DNA of 64,000 nt, from contig NZ_JABMKY010000001.1 in assembly GCF_013204845.1 (NCBI RefSeq), positions 62,001 through 126,000 of the forward strand, written 5' to 3'. A program made the translations under genes and the position numbers. The notes below the pieces were generated by a model, which was not told where the DNA came from, did no database searches, and worked only from the letters and a program-made list of their open reading frames with translations. Positions 43,365-52,406 of the stretch are shown one piece after another. Position 1 is the stretch's first letter; the number at the start of each line of letters is the position of its first letter. This DNA is from Paenibacillus qinlingensis (GTDB lineage: Bacteria; Bacillota; Bacilli; Paenibacillales; NBRC-103111).

Positions 43365-43820
43365 TTAGCGACCTGTGTGACCGAAACCACCTGAACCACG
43401 TACTGTTTCTGAAAGCTCATTGACAACGGTCAATTGTATTTGTGGTACACGTTGGAATACCATCTGCGCAATTCGTTCATTCCGCTGAATAACGAATGGC
43501 TCTTGGCCATGATTAATCAGCAACACTTTAACCTCACCGCGGTAATCCGCATCAATGGTTCCAGGTGAATTAAGCGTTGTAATACCGTGTTTATAAGCAA
43601 GACCGCTTCTTGGACGAATCTGTGCTTCTAATTCAGGAGGCATGCTAAGTGCGAAGCCAGTTGGAATCAATTGACGCTCACCAGGTGCCAATACAATTGG
43701 ATCTCTAACTGCAGCATGCAAATCATAGCCGCTAGCAGCTTCAGACATTTTCTGAGGCAAGAGAATGTCTTCTTGACCTTCGATTCTTTTCACTTGTACT
43801 TCAAAATCAAAGAGAGACAA
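43365..43820 (-). CDS. dut: Deoxyuridine triphosphatase (dUTPase)
   Basis: dUTPase hydrolyses dUTP to dUMP, keeping uracil out of DNA. The 151-residue protein has all five motifs, including RPRSGLAYKHG, GTIDADYRGE and the C-terminal RGSGGFGHTG. The TTG start (LSLFDFEVQVK) has AGGAGG upstream and overlaps the end of ymxG by 14 bases. In B. subtilis this position holds ymxH instead. Confidence 0.95.
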   Translation of the reverse strand: MSLFDFEVQVKRIEGQEDILLPQKMSEAASGYDLHAAVRDPIVLAPGERQLIPTGFALSMPPELEAQIRPRSGLAYKHGITTLNSPGTIDADYRGEVKVLLINHGQEPFVIQRNERIAQMVFQRVPQIQLTVVNELSETVRGSGGFGHTGR

Positions 43821-45063
43821 GCTGATCCCTCCTGAATCCGCTAATGACATCATCCGCATTTCCGACCATGGACAGAGCAAACGGTGTTGCAAATAAATTT
43901 TTCGTCAGTTGGCGAATATGGTCCATGTTCACACTTTCAATACGTTCAATCATTTCATCTAAGCTATAATGTTTTCCTGTCATCAATTCATTTTTACCAA
44001 AACGGTTCATCCTGCTGCTAGTGCTTTCTAAACTCAGAATAAGGCTGCCTTTCAGTTGCTCTTTGCCCTTCTTGAGTTCATTATCAGTCATTCCGTTTAT
44101 GGCAATATCATGAAGCAACTCCATCGTCACTTTCAATACCTCTTCTGTTTGCTTAGGCGCCGTTCCTGTGTAAATGGTAAACATCCCGCTATCAATATGA
44201 GAAGAGTGATAGGAATAAACGGAATAAGCTAATCCACGTTTCTCACGAATTTCTTGGAAAAGCCTTGAACTCATACCCCCGCCAATGGCATTATTCAATA
44301 AAACCATCGGATACAAATTTTCCTCTTGCAGCGATAATCCAGGTAACGACAGGCAAATATGATTTTGTTCTGTTTTCTTCGCATGGAAAATCAACTCGCT
44401 AAGGAAATCAGGTGCATCATAGCTTGTTTCAACACCCGATTGTGAGAAATCGCCAAAATGCTTTTCAATTAAATCCTTTACACTATCATCAATATTCCCA
44501 GCAATACTCAGCACAGTATTCTCAGTATTGTAATTTTGTTTGAGATGAGAACGAAGATCGTCAGACTTCATTTTGGACAAGTTGTCTTGCGTGCCTAGTA
44601 TCGTATACCCCAGAGCATGCGTGCCATACGAAGCTTTCGCTAACAAATCATGTACGAGATCATCCGGTGTATCTTCATACATAGAGATTTCTTCGTAAAT
44701 GACGTTCTTCTCTTTTTCCAACTCACCTTCATCAAAGGTTGAATTGAAGAACATATCCGAAAGTACATCCATCGCTAAAGGTAAATGTTCATCTAGAACC
44801 TTCGCATAATAGCACGTATATTCTTTGGACGTGAAAGCATTCACATTACCGCCGATGCCATCAAAGATTTCTGCGATATCTTTCGCTGAATGACGTTCCG
44901 TACCTTTGAACAACATGTGCTCGATAAAATGAGAAATACCATTGTTCGTTTGCGATTCATTACGTGAGCCTGTTTTTACCCAAATTCCAAATGTTACTGA
45001 TCGAAATGTGGGGATTTGTTCCATAACCACTCTCAAGCCATTATGTAAGCGATATTTGATCAC
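43807..45063 (-). CDS. ymxG: YmxG/MlpA M16-family zinc peptidase
   Basis: The 418-residue peptidase has the inverted zinc motif HFIEHMLFKG near residue 48 and the downstream Glu region ELEKEKNVIYEE. It resembles mitochondrial processing peptidase-type proteins and in B. subtilis is called MlpA or YmxG. The start is a GTG (VIKYRLHNGL) with GAGGAGG 7 bases before; a TTG one codon earlier is equally plausible. It lies between ylxY and dut. Confidence 0.92.
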   Translation of the reverse strand: MIKYRLHNGLRVVMEQIPTFRSVTFGIWVKTGSRNESQTNNGISHFIEHMLFKGTERHSAKDIAEIFDGIGGNVNAFTSKEYTCYYAKVLDEHLPLAMDVLSDMFFNSTFDEGELEKEKNVIYEEISMYEDTPDDLVHDLLAKASYGTHALGYTILGTQDNLSKMKSDDLRSHLKQNYNTENTVLSIAGNIDDSVKDLIEKHFGDFSQSGVETSYDAPDFLSELIFHAKKTEQNHICLSLPGLSLQEENLYPMVLLNNAIGGGMSSRLFQEIREKRGLAYSVYSYHSSHIDSGMFTIYTGTAPKQTEEVLKVTMELLHDIAINGMTDNELKKGKEQLKGSLILSLESTSSRMNRFGKNELMTGKHYSLDEMIERIESVNMDHIRQLTKNLFATPFALSMVGNADDVISGFRRDQLVSL

Positions 45064-45171
45064 CAAGGTTCCTCCTCGAAATGGTACACCTAAAAGTCCA
45101 ATTCTCCTATTATACTTCCTCAGTCTAACAAAAATGTGCCTAGGACTCAAATTAGCTCCAGTAAATCATGA

Positions 45172-46191
45172 CTAATTCATGATTTGCCCTTGTCCAGTGA
45201 TCCTTTTGGAAGAAAGAAGATCTGATACTGTACCTAATACCAACCCTTTTTTCTTAATGATACTGATCATTCCTGGCAACGCATCTCGAGATGAAACGGT
45301 TGGGTGCATTAGGATTAGTGTCCCAGGTTCAACATTATTAGATAACCGTTCTAGAATACGACCTGCTCCGGGATTTTTCCAATCTATCGTATCAAAGGTC
45401 CACAACACTGTTTGCAGCTTATATTCTGAGGCAACTTGGATCGTTTCTTGATTGAAGTATCCTGAGGGAGGAGCAAATAATGTGTTTTTAACACCGAGTT
45501 GCTTCAACAACTCTTCTGTTTTCGAAATTTCTTCAACTGCTTTAGTCCGTGAAATTGTGCGCATGTCTTTATGTGAATAGGCGTGATTCGATATCTCGTG
45601 TCCTTCACTTAGAATACGTTTGGCCATTTCTGTATTTTTCTTTAACCAAGAACCATCAAAGAAAAATGTCGCGTGAACATTTTCTTTACGCAGTGTTTCT
45701 AACATGCTAGGCAAAAATTCATTACCCCATGCGACATTAATCATAAAAGAAACCATTGGTTTCTTCGAATTACCTTTATATACAGGATTAGGAGCAAGAT
45801 CGTCTAATTGAATTCTTGGCTCTACTTCCTTCATCACATAATTAATTTGATTTGGTGTCAATTGATGTTCCGCTAACTTCAATGTCTCTTCAATATCCAC
45901 TTCAAGACCATTATAGCCAGGGATAGCTTTCCAAACGGAATCAACTTTCGCATTAATTGGAGCGACCTTACGGTTCTCTGCTTCTTTGGTTATTGTTTCT
46001 AATAAAGTAGATTTATTGGAAGCAGCAAATACTGGACGTATGTCAACTCTTGTATCAACATGATCACGACCTTCATGAAGTTCGTTAATCTTTACACTTT
46101 GTATATAGGTTTCAACACTTGGGATCGAATTCACACTAAATAGAACCATAGCAAAAAAACTCCCAAGCAACATCCATTTTTTGTGGAGCAT
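45172..46191 (-). CDS. ylxY: YlxY polysaccharide deacetylase-fold protein
   Basis: The 339-residue protein has a signal-like N-terminal helix (MLLGSFFAMVLFSVNSI) and a carbohydrate-esterase-4 (NodB) domain. The HxxxH zinc motif is present in SNHAYSH, but the first motif reads SFMINVAWGN where the family has TFDDGP, so the catalytic Asp is absent. This matches my memory of YlxY in Bacillus, which may be inactive or changed in function. It follows pnp, as in B. subtilis. Confidence 0.88.
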   Translation of the reverse strand: MLHKKWMLLGSFFAMVLFSVNSIPSVETYIQSVKINELHEGRDHVDTRVDIRPVFAASNKSTLLETITKEAENRKVAPINAKVDSVWKAIPGYNGLEVDIEETLKLAEHQLTPNQINYVMKEVEPRIQLDDLAPNPVYKGNSKKPMVSFMINVAWGNEFLPSMLETLRKENVHATFFFDGSWLKKNTEMAKRILSEGHEISNHAYSHKDMRTISRTKAVEEISKTEELLKQLGVKNTLFAPPSGYFNQETIQVASEYKLQTVLWTFDTIDWKNPGAGRILERLSNNVEPGTLILMHPTVSSRDALPGMISIIKKKGLVLGTVSDLLSSKRITGQGQIMN

Positions 46192-46276
46192 ACACAGGTC
46201 CCCTTTCTTCATCTCCTGATTGTATGAAGGTTGGGACAAGAGTAGAACCCGTGCATGTCCTCGCAACTATGAAAAG

Positions 46277-46307
46277 CAAAAAAAGAGACAGATAGATCTG
46301 ACTCTTT
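46277..46307 (-). terminator. pnp: Terminator of pnp
   Basis: AAAGAG-CAGAT/ATCTG-CTCTTT stem with a mismatch and TTTTTTTG on the minus strand. Confidence 0.85.
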
Positions 46308-46342
46308 ATCCTGAACTATGAATGAAACGCACTCACAAATCT

Positions 46343-48445
46343 CTAGCTTTGTGCAGAGACCTGTGAAGTTAACGTTGCTTTGCGAGAAAGATTAACTCTT
46401 CCTTGTTGATCAATCTCAGTAACTTTAACTGTAATTTGATCTCCAACGTTCACAACGTCTTCTACTTTTGCTACACGCTCAGTAGAGATTTGTGAAATGT
46501 GTACAAGACCTTCTTTACCAGGTAGAATCTCAACGAATGCACCGAATTTCTCTACGCGTTTTACAGTACCTAGGTAAGTTTCGCCAACGATGACTTCACG
46601 CACGATACCTTCAATAATGGAACGAGCTTTCTCGTTCATTTCTTGATTCGACGATGCAATGAATACGCGACCGTCTTGCTCGATGTCGATCTTCACGCCA
46701 GTTTCCTCAATAATTTTATTGATGATTTTACCACCAGCTCCAATGACATCACGGATCTTATCCGGGTTAATGTTCATTGTAAGAATTTTAGGCGCATATT
46801 GAGAAAGATTCTTGTTAGGTGTAGAAATACGAGATACCATTTTGCTCAAGATGTGCAAACGGCCTTCTTTGGCTTGTTGCAACGATTGTTGCAAAATGCT
46901 GCGGTCGATGCCGTCAATTTTGATATCCATTTGTAAAGCTGTGATGCCCTCAGCCGTACCTGCAACCTTGAAATCCATATCGCCAAGGTGATCTTCCATA
47001 CCTTGAATATCGGATAGAATGGAGAAATGATCGCCGTCTTTGATAAGACCCATTGCAATTCCTGCAACTGGTGCTTTAATCGGAACACCCGCATCCATAA
47101 GTGCAAGTATACTTGCACAAATACTTGCTTGCGAAGTTGAACCATTCGATTCCAACACTTCAGACACAAGACGAATTGTGTAAGGGAACTCAATTTCATT
47201 CGGGATGATCGCCTCAATAGCTCGTTCACCTAATGCACCATGTCCAATTTCGCGACGGCCTGGAGGACGCAACGGTCTTGCTTCCCCAACGCTGAATGGC
47301 GGGAAGTTATAATGATGCATGAAACGTTTTGTTTCTGTCAGATCTAGACCATCCAAGATTTGAACATCGCCAAGCGCACCTAATGTACAGATACTAAGCG
47401 CTTGCGTTTGTCCACGAGTGAATAAACCAGAGCCGTGTGTACGCGGCAACAAGTTGACATCGCACTCAATTGGGCGAATTTCATCTGGTTTACGTCCATC
47501 CGGTCTTACTTTATCATGCGTGATCAAGCGACGTACTTCCTCTTTCACGATATCATAAAGCGTTTCTTTCACATCACCTAGAAGACCAGGTGTTTCTACG
47601 TATAAAGCAGTGAAATGTCCAACAGCATCCGCATTGACAACATCGATCGCTTCTTGACGAGCATGTTTCTCAGGAATTTTGATCGCATCAACTAATCTTG
47701 CTTGTGCAAATTCACGCACCGCGCTATTTACTTCAGCATCGACAGCATGAAGTTTAACTTCCATTTTCGGCTTACCTACTTGCTCAACCAATTCCTCGAT
47801 GATCGCAACAATTTTACGTATTTCATCATGACCGAACATGATTGCTTCAAGGACAACTTCCTCTGAAACTTCTTTCGCTCCAGCTTCAACCATCATAATC
47901 GCATCTTTGGTACCAGCAACTGTTAAGTGAAGATCACTCTTCTCCGCAACTTCACCAGTTGGATTGATAACGAATTGTCCATCTACACGACCAACAATGA
48001 CACCACCAACTGGACCATTAAACGGAACATCCGAAATGGCAAGTGCTGCTGACGTACCAATCATTGCAGCCATTTCAGGTGGGCATTCTTGATCTACGCT
48101 CATGACGATCGACACGATTTGAACATCATTACGGAAGCCTTCAGGGAAAAGTGGGCGAATCGGACGATCCGTCAAACGGCTCGCAAGAATCGCTTTCTCA
48201 CTAGGACGTCCTTCACGCTTGATAAAACCACCAGGAATCTTACCTACCGCGTATAATCTTTCTTCATAGTTCACTGTTAACGGAAAGAAATCTAAATCTT
48301 TCGGTCCGCTGGAAGCCGTTACTGTGCTAAGCACAACCGTATCGCCATAACGAACAGTTACTGCTGCATTGGCTTGTTTGGCTAGTCGGCCTGTTTCAAG
48401 AATGAACGGCTTACCGCCAAGTTCCATTTGTACCCTTGTCTCCAT
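46343..48445 (-). CDS. pnp: Polynucleotide phosphorylase
   Basis: PNPase is a phosphorolytic 3'-5' exoribonuclease of the RNA degradosome. The 700-residue protein has two RNase PH-like domains ([12 protein letters not shown], then the [13 protein letters not shown] active region), a KH domain ([15 protein letters not shown] at ~560) and a C-terminal S1 domain ([12 protein letters not shown]). Length and domain order are normal. AGGAGG precedes the ATG. It follows rpsO, as in most bacteria. Confidence 0.97.
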   Translation of the reverse strand: METRVQMELGGKPFILETGRLAKQANAAVTVRYGDTVVLSTVTASSGPKDLDFFPLTVNYEERLYAVGKIPGGFIKREGRPSEKAILASRLTDRPIRPLFPEGFRNDVQIVSIVMSVDQECPPEMAAMIGTSAALAISDVPFNGPVGGVIVGRVDGQFVINPTGEVAEKSDLHLTVAGTKDAIMMVEAGAKEVSEEVVLEAIMFGHDEIRKIVAIIEELVEQVGKPKMEVKLHAVDAEVNSAVREFAQARLVDAIKIPEKHARQEAIDVVNADAVGHFTALYVETPGLLGDVKETLYDIVKEEVRRLITHDKVRPDGRKPDEIRPIECDVNLLPRTHGSGLFTRGQTQALSICTLGALGDVQILDGLDLTETKRFMHHYNFPPFSVGEARPLRPPGRREIGHGALGERAIEAIIPNEIEFPYTIRLVSEVLESNGSTSQASICASILALMDAGVPIKAPVAGIAMGLIKDGDHFSILSDIQGMEDHLGDMDFKVAGTAEGITALQMDIKIDGIDRSILQQSLQQAKEGRLHILSKMVSRISTPNKNLSQYAPKILTMNINPDKIRDVIGAGGKIINKIIEETGVKIDIEQDGRVFIASSNQEMNEKARSIIEGIVREVIVGETYLGTVKRVEKFGAFVEILPGKEGLVHISQISTERVAKVEDVVNVGDQITVKVTEIDQQGRVNLSRKATLTSQVSAQS

Positions 48446-48628
48446 AATATCCTCCTAAGGCATGGTTTGAATTTCAAATTATGTGTTGATAAACATGTAC
48501 AGAAATCAAAAGATCCAGAGACCAATCCGAATCTACTCCGTATGTATGCAAAATAGACAAGCTATGGAGTTATCCTCTATTTCTGCGTTATGTCTAGTAT
48601 TTCCTTCTTTTCCCGTTTTAAAAATACA

Positions 48629-48698
48629 AGAAAAAGCAACCTTTTGCTGCTCTCCGCCAGAGCTTTATTAAGCCTAGCAAAGGAGCAACAGGTTGCTT
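48629..48698 (-). terminator. rpsO: rpsO terminator with branched stem
   Basis: AAGCAACC pairs with GGTTGCTT across about 50 bases, which contain inner hairpins (GCTCT/AGAGC and CTTT/AAAG). TTTTTCTTG follows on the minus strand. It lies between rpsO and pnp. Confidence 0.65.
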
Positions 48699-48711
48699 CT
48701 CATTGTCGGTT

Positions 48712-48981
48712 TTATCGACGCAAACCAAGCTTTGCAATCAAAGCACTATAGCGGCTTACATCTTTGTTTTTAACATATGCTAGCAACTTACGACGTTGTC
48801 CAACCATTTTAAGCAAACCACGACGGGAGTGGTGATCTTTCTTGTGTGTACGTAGGTGGTCTGTAAGGTTAACAATGTTTTCTGTAAGGATTGCTACTTG
48901 TACCTCAGGTGAACCTGTGTCGGTATCGTGTACTTTGTGTGTTTGAATCAGTTGCGTTTTGCGCTCTTGCGTAATTGCCAT
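48712..48981 (-). CDS. rpsO: Ribosomal protein S15
   Basis: The 89-residue primary 16S rRNA-binding protein of the small subunit. [19 protein letters not shown] and the [16 protein letters not shown] region are the family signature. It has its own promoter and a leader of about 110 bases, in which S15 autoregulation is plausible. AGGAGAT precedes the ATG. Confidence 0.98.
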   Translation of the reverse strand: MAITQERKTQLIQTHKVHDTDTGSPEVQVAILTENIVNLTDHLRTHKKDHHSRRGLLKMVGQRRKLLAYVKNKDVSRYSALIAKLGLRR

Positions 48982-49099
48982 AATCGTTCATCTCCTAAAT
49001 TCTAATTAGTATCCCCGCTAGCCTAGAAAGCGCCGATGAAAACGTCAATCCAAGCTAAGGTTCATGCCAAATGAACACGTCCATTCGACAACGTTACTC

Positions 49100-49129
49100 A
49101 GTATATCACAATTGACTAGTAGAAGTAAA
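49100..49129 (-). promoter_or_regulatory. rpsO: Predicted sigma-A promoter of rpsO
   Basis: TTTACT and TATACT are spaced 18 bases apart on the minus strand, overlapping nothing else and about 118 bases upstream of rpsO. Confidence 0.5.
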
Positions 49130-49136
49130 TGTATGA

Positions 49137-50084
49137 TTACGTCTCTAACGTCAATTTCTGTCTTGCTTCTTCTGCATCAAGTTTTATTTGCGCAACTAAA
49201 TCTTCTAGTGAAGCAAACTTACGTTCTGGTCGTAGAAAAGCAATTAGCTCAACCATGACGGTTTCTCCATAGATTTGCTCGGAAAATTCGAATAAATGCG
49301 CTTCAAATGATGGTTTTAGTTCTCCAGTATCAAATGTTGGTTTCACACCAATGTTCATGACACCTTGATACACTTCCCCGCGGACGGTTGCTTTGATAGC
49401 ATAAACGCCGTTCGTTGGACTGACATACGGTTCTTCCAATTGGAGATTTGCTGTAGGAAAACCAAGTGTTCTCCCTCTCTTCGCCCCATCTACGACAGTA
49501 CCACTAATGCTATATGGACGTCCTAGCAGCCTTGTCACAGTTTCCAATTCCCCAAGCTGCAATGCTTCACGTATACGCGTACTGCTCACTTTTTCACCAT
49601 TCATATGAAAAGGTCTCACCACTTCAACAGAGAATTTTCCGTGACTCAACTCACAGAGTGAATCCGGAGTACCTTTACCTTGAAAACCAAAGGTAAAGTC
49701 AAAACCACATATGACGCTATCCACGCCAAGACGATCAAGGACTTGATCGACGAATTGTTCAGGAGATAATCGCATAAGAGAAGCATCAAACGTTACGATG
49801 TAAGCATGATTTACACCCATGCTTTCAAAAATCTCCATCTTCTTTTTCATGGGAGTCAATAGATCCACGTATTTATCTTGACCCATTACCGCTCTAGGAT
49901 GAGGATAGAAGGTCATGATGGCAGACTTAAGACCAAGATTCTTAGCCGTAAGCAAAGACCGTCCAATAACCTCACGGTGCCCTAAATGAACACCATCAAA
50001 GTCACCAATGGCCACGACTTGTTTCCCTACAAACTGTGCTAGCTGATCCAAATCCATCGGATATGATATTGGTATTATTTGCAT
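49137..50084 (-). CDS. ribF: Bifunctional riboflavin kinase/FAD synthetase
   Basis: The enzyme makes FMN and FAD from riboflavin. The 315 residues comprise an N-terminal FAD synthetase domain (GDFDGVHLGH at ~25) and a C-terminal flavokinase domain (GRTLGFPTANL, GVYAI). The start MQIIPIS is preceded by GTAGGTGA. It is known as ribC in B. subtilis and follows truB, as here. Confidence 0.95.
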   Translation of the reverse strand: MQIIPISYPMDLDQLAQFVGKQVVAIGDFDGVHLGHREVIGRSLLTAKNLGLKSAIMTFYPHPRAVMGQDKYVDLLTPMKKKMEIFESMGVNHAYIVTFDASLMRLSPEQFVDQVLDRLGVDSVICGFDFTFGFQGKGTPDSLCELSHGKFSVEVVRPFHMNGEKVSSTRIREALQLGELETVTRLLGRPYSISGTVVDGAKRGRTLGFPTANLQLEEPYVSPTNGVYAIKATVRGEVYQGVMNIGVKPTFDTGELKPSFEAHLFEFSEQIYGETVMVELIAFLRPERKFASLEDLVAQIKLDAEEARQKLTLET

Positions 50085-50131
50085 AAAAGTTCGTTCACCT
50101 ACCCATTTCAACCCGTCCCGTGACGTTATGA

Positions 50132-51046
50132 TTAAAGGAATACTTTGGCCGGGACCAAGACGTGGCTAGTGCTTTTCCATTCAAACAGACCGAGAAATCG
50201 TTCATCTGGTGAATAGGCCCGAAATATGGTTTGTGATGCATCTGCATGAGCCACTCGATTCGCAGCTAGAGCTATTTTCTTACCTTGCAAGGAATGAAGT
50301 GCTTCTTGATCTGTGAGGGAAATCGATGGAATATGTGAGATGGCAATGTCCATCGGAATCATGTGCTGTTGCAATGATCCTTCATCCAACAATTGAACAA
50401 TTTGTTCAAAGGTTAAACATTGCTCTTTACGAATATTCCCTGTTGACGTACGTATCAAACTTACCATAACAGCCGGATATCCGAGTGCTTTCCCTAAATC
50501 TACACACAACGTTCTGATGTAGGTACCTTTGGAGCAAACAGCTCGGAAACGAATCTCAGGGTGCTTCTGATCCAAATTGAGCTCGAGAATCTCAAGTTCA
50601 TGGATGGTCGCTTTCCTAGCTTTTCGTTCAACTTCCTTACCTTCTCTCGCCAACTCGTAGAGTCGTTTGCCATCAATTTTAACAGCAGAGAACATAGGAG
50701 GAATTTGCTCGATGTCTCCTACGAATGATTCCAGCACTTCACGCACTTGGCTTTCGGTAAGTGCCACTTGTGGCACTTCCTCCAAGACAGTCCCAGTCAT
50801 ATCTTCGGTATCTGTAGATAAGCCAATACGTAAAACAGCTTCATATTCCTTCGGCAGCTCTTGAATATATTCAACCATCCGTGTAGCTCGTCCAATACAA
50901 AGTGGCAGTACACCTGTCACTTGCGGATCAAGCGTCCCCGTATGACCAATTCTTTTAATACTTAGAATCCTTCTAACTTTGGCGACAACATCATGTGATG
51001 TAAAGCCCGCTGGTTTCCAAACAGGCAGTATGCCTTCTAGCGTCAT
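50132..51046 (-). CDS. truB: TruB, tRNA pseudouridine-55 synthase
   Basis: TruB makes the universal pseudouridine 55 in the tRNA T-loop. The 304-residue protein has the catalytic Asp in HTGTLDPQVTGVLP (~39), KEYEAVLRIG and a C-terminal PUA-like part. Its start overlaps the nrnA stop by four bases (ATGA). Confidence 0.96.
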   Translation of the reverse strand: MTLEGILPVWKPAGFTSHDVVAKVRRILSIKRIGHTGTLDPQVTGVLPLCIGRATRMVEYIQELPKEYEAVLRIGLSTDTEDMTGTVLEEVPQVALTESQVREVLESFVGDIEQIPPMFSAVKIDGKRLYELAREGKEVERKARKATIHELEILELNLDQKHPEIRFRAVCSKGTYIRTLCVDLGKALGYPAVMVSLIRTSTGNIRKEQCLTFEQIVQLLDEGSLQQHMIPMDIAISHIPSISLTDQEALHSLQGKKIALAANRVAHADASQTIFRAYSPDERFLGLFEWKSTSHVLVPAKVFL

Positions 51047-52044
51047 TTCAGCTTGTCCCCTACTTCCTCAACCATTCTAGCAATTGCTTCATCTAGCGTG
51101 CCATGGATTGTACATCCCGACGCTCGAACATGACCTCCACCGCCTAGTGACTGTGCTACTGCAGCAACATCGACTAGTCCTGAGGAGCGTAAACTTACTT
51201 TAATGACTCCAGGTGCCTTCTCTTTAATTAGCATCCCCACTTCAACACCCTCAACATTACGAGGATAATTCACTAAGCCATCCAAATCATCGCTCGACGC
51301 ACCCGTTAACTCTAAATCTGCGAGTGACACAGCAAGCCAAGCTAACTTTCGATCATAGGCAAAGGAAAGTGTGGATAACGCTTTTTGGAGAAGCACAATC
51401 TGCGCGTACGTCATTCGTTCAAGTACATGCTCTGCGATTTCAGCACCCTTGACCCCTAACTCCAACATAGAAGCTCCAATTTTCATAACCTCTGATGAAG
51501 TATTTGAATATCGGAAGCCGCCTGTATCTGTAAGCAAGCCAGTATAAATGCATTCACCGAAATACACATCAGGTTGCAGTTTCATATGTAACGCCAAATC
51601 ATACAAAATTTGAACGGTTGCCGCGGCATCATGCTTAATTAAATGACAAGACCCAAATTGATCATTCGTTGGATGATGGTCGATATTGAGCAGGTTTACC
51701 TGCTCATCAAAAAGAGTGCTGATCCTACCCATTCTGGAGAAATCAGCACAATCAACACTTATGATGGTTTGATAAAGTCGATTGGGTGCCTGTTCACTAT
51801 AATCAATGATATGTTTACTACCTGCTAAGTAGGAAAATTTAGAGGGCATAGCGCCCTCATTGATCATTGTGAATGACTTCCCAAGCTGACTTAAAATCCA
51901 ACCTGTTGCATACGTTGAACTGGCGGCATCTCCATCTGGTTGGATGTGAGATACAACCAAGAAATCATCATGCTGCTCGATAAATGCAGCTGCTGCTGCC
52001 AGCTGCTGACAGTATTCGGTGGCATGGTTCATTCCGTTATTCAT
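51043..52044 (-). CDS. nrnA: NrnA, oligoribonuclease and pAp phosphatase (DHH family)
   Basis: NrnA degrades nano-RNAs and 3'-phosphoadenosine-5'-phosphate. The 333-residue protein has the DHH motifs ([26 protein letters not shown]) and a C-terminal DHHA1 domain with [10 protein letters not shown]. It is coupled by 4-base overlaps to both rbfA and truB. In B. subtilis the gene (ytqI) is elsewhere; the location inside the infB operon is found in Paenibacillus and clostridia. Confidence 0.94.
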   Translation of the reverse strand: MNNGMNHATEYCQQLAAAAAFIEQHDDFLVVSHIQPDGDAASSTYATGWILSQLGKSFTMINEGAMPSKFSYLAGSKHIIDYSEQAPNRLYQTIISVDCADFSRMGRISTLFDEQVNLLNIDHHPTNDQFGSCHLIKHDAAATVQILYDLALHMKLQPDVYFGECIYTGLLTDTGGFRYSNTSSEVMKIGASMLELGVKGAEIAEHVLERMTYAQIVLLQKALSTLSFAYDRKLAWLAVSLADLELTGASSDDLDGLVNYPRNVEGVEVGMLIKEKAPGVIKVSLRSSGLVDVAAVAQSLGGGGHVRASGCTIHGTLDEAIARMVEEVGDKLK

Positions 52045-52400
52045 ACGTTTGTATTTCCTTCCTGATTGAGCTTATACAACAATTGGTCAATGTGACTACC
52101 ATAGTCGATAGAAGCATCAAATTTAAACTGAAGCTCTGGAATCTTCCGCAAGCGAATTCGCTTGCCTAATTCAGAGCGAATATATCCTGAAGCAACAGAA
52201 AGTGCCTTTAGGGTGGCAGCTTTCTCTTCTTCAGTTCCCATTACGCTTAAATAAACACGAGCAAGGGACAAATCATTCGTCACTTCAACACCTGTAACGG
52301 TCATGAAACCAATACGAGGATCCTTCAGTTCAGCTTGAATGATTTGACTAAGCTCTTTCTTAATCTGTTCGCCAACTCGACCTACACGAACTCTAGCCAT
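52041..52400 (-). CDS. rbfA: RbfA, 30S ribosome-binding factor
   Basis: RbfA is a KH-fold assembly factor needed for 16S rRNA maturation and cold adaptation. The 119-residue protein ([32 protein letters not shown]) is normal in length. It follows infB by 6 bases. ylxP, which lies between infB and rbfA in B. subtilis, is absent. Confidence 0.96.
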   Translation of the reverse strand: MARVRVGRVGEQIKKELSQIIQAELKDPRIGFMTVTGVEVTNDLSLARVYLSVMGTEEEKAATLKALSVASGYIRSELGKRIRLRKIPELQFKFDASIDYGSHIDQLLYKLNQEGNTNV

Positions 52401-52406
52401 TTATAA

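Noticed and set aside
48483-48671. Plus-strand frame of 62 codons between rpsO and pnp
   Set aside because: It runs through the rpsO terminator and lacks a ribosome binding site.
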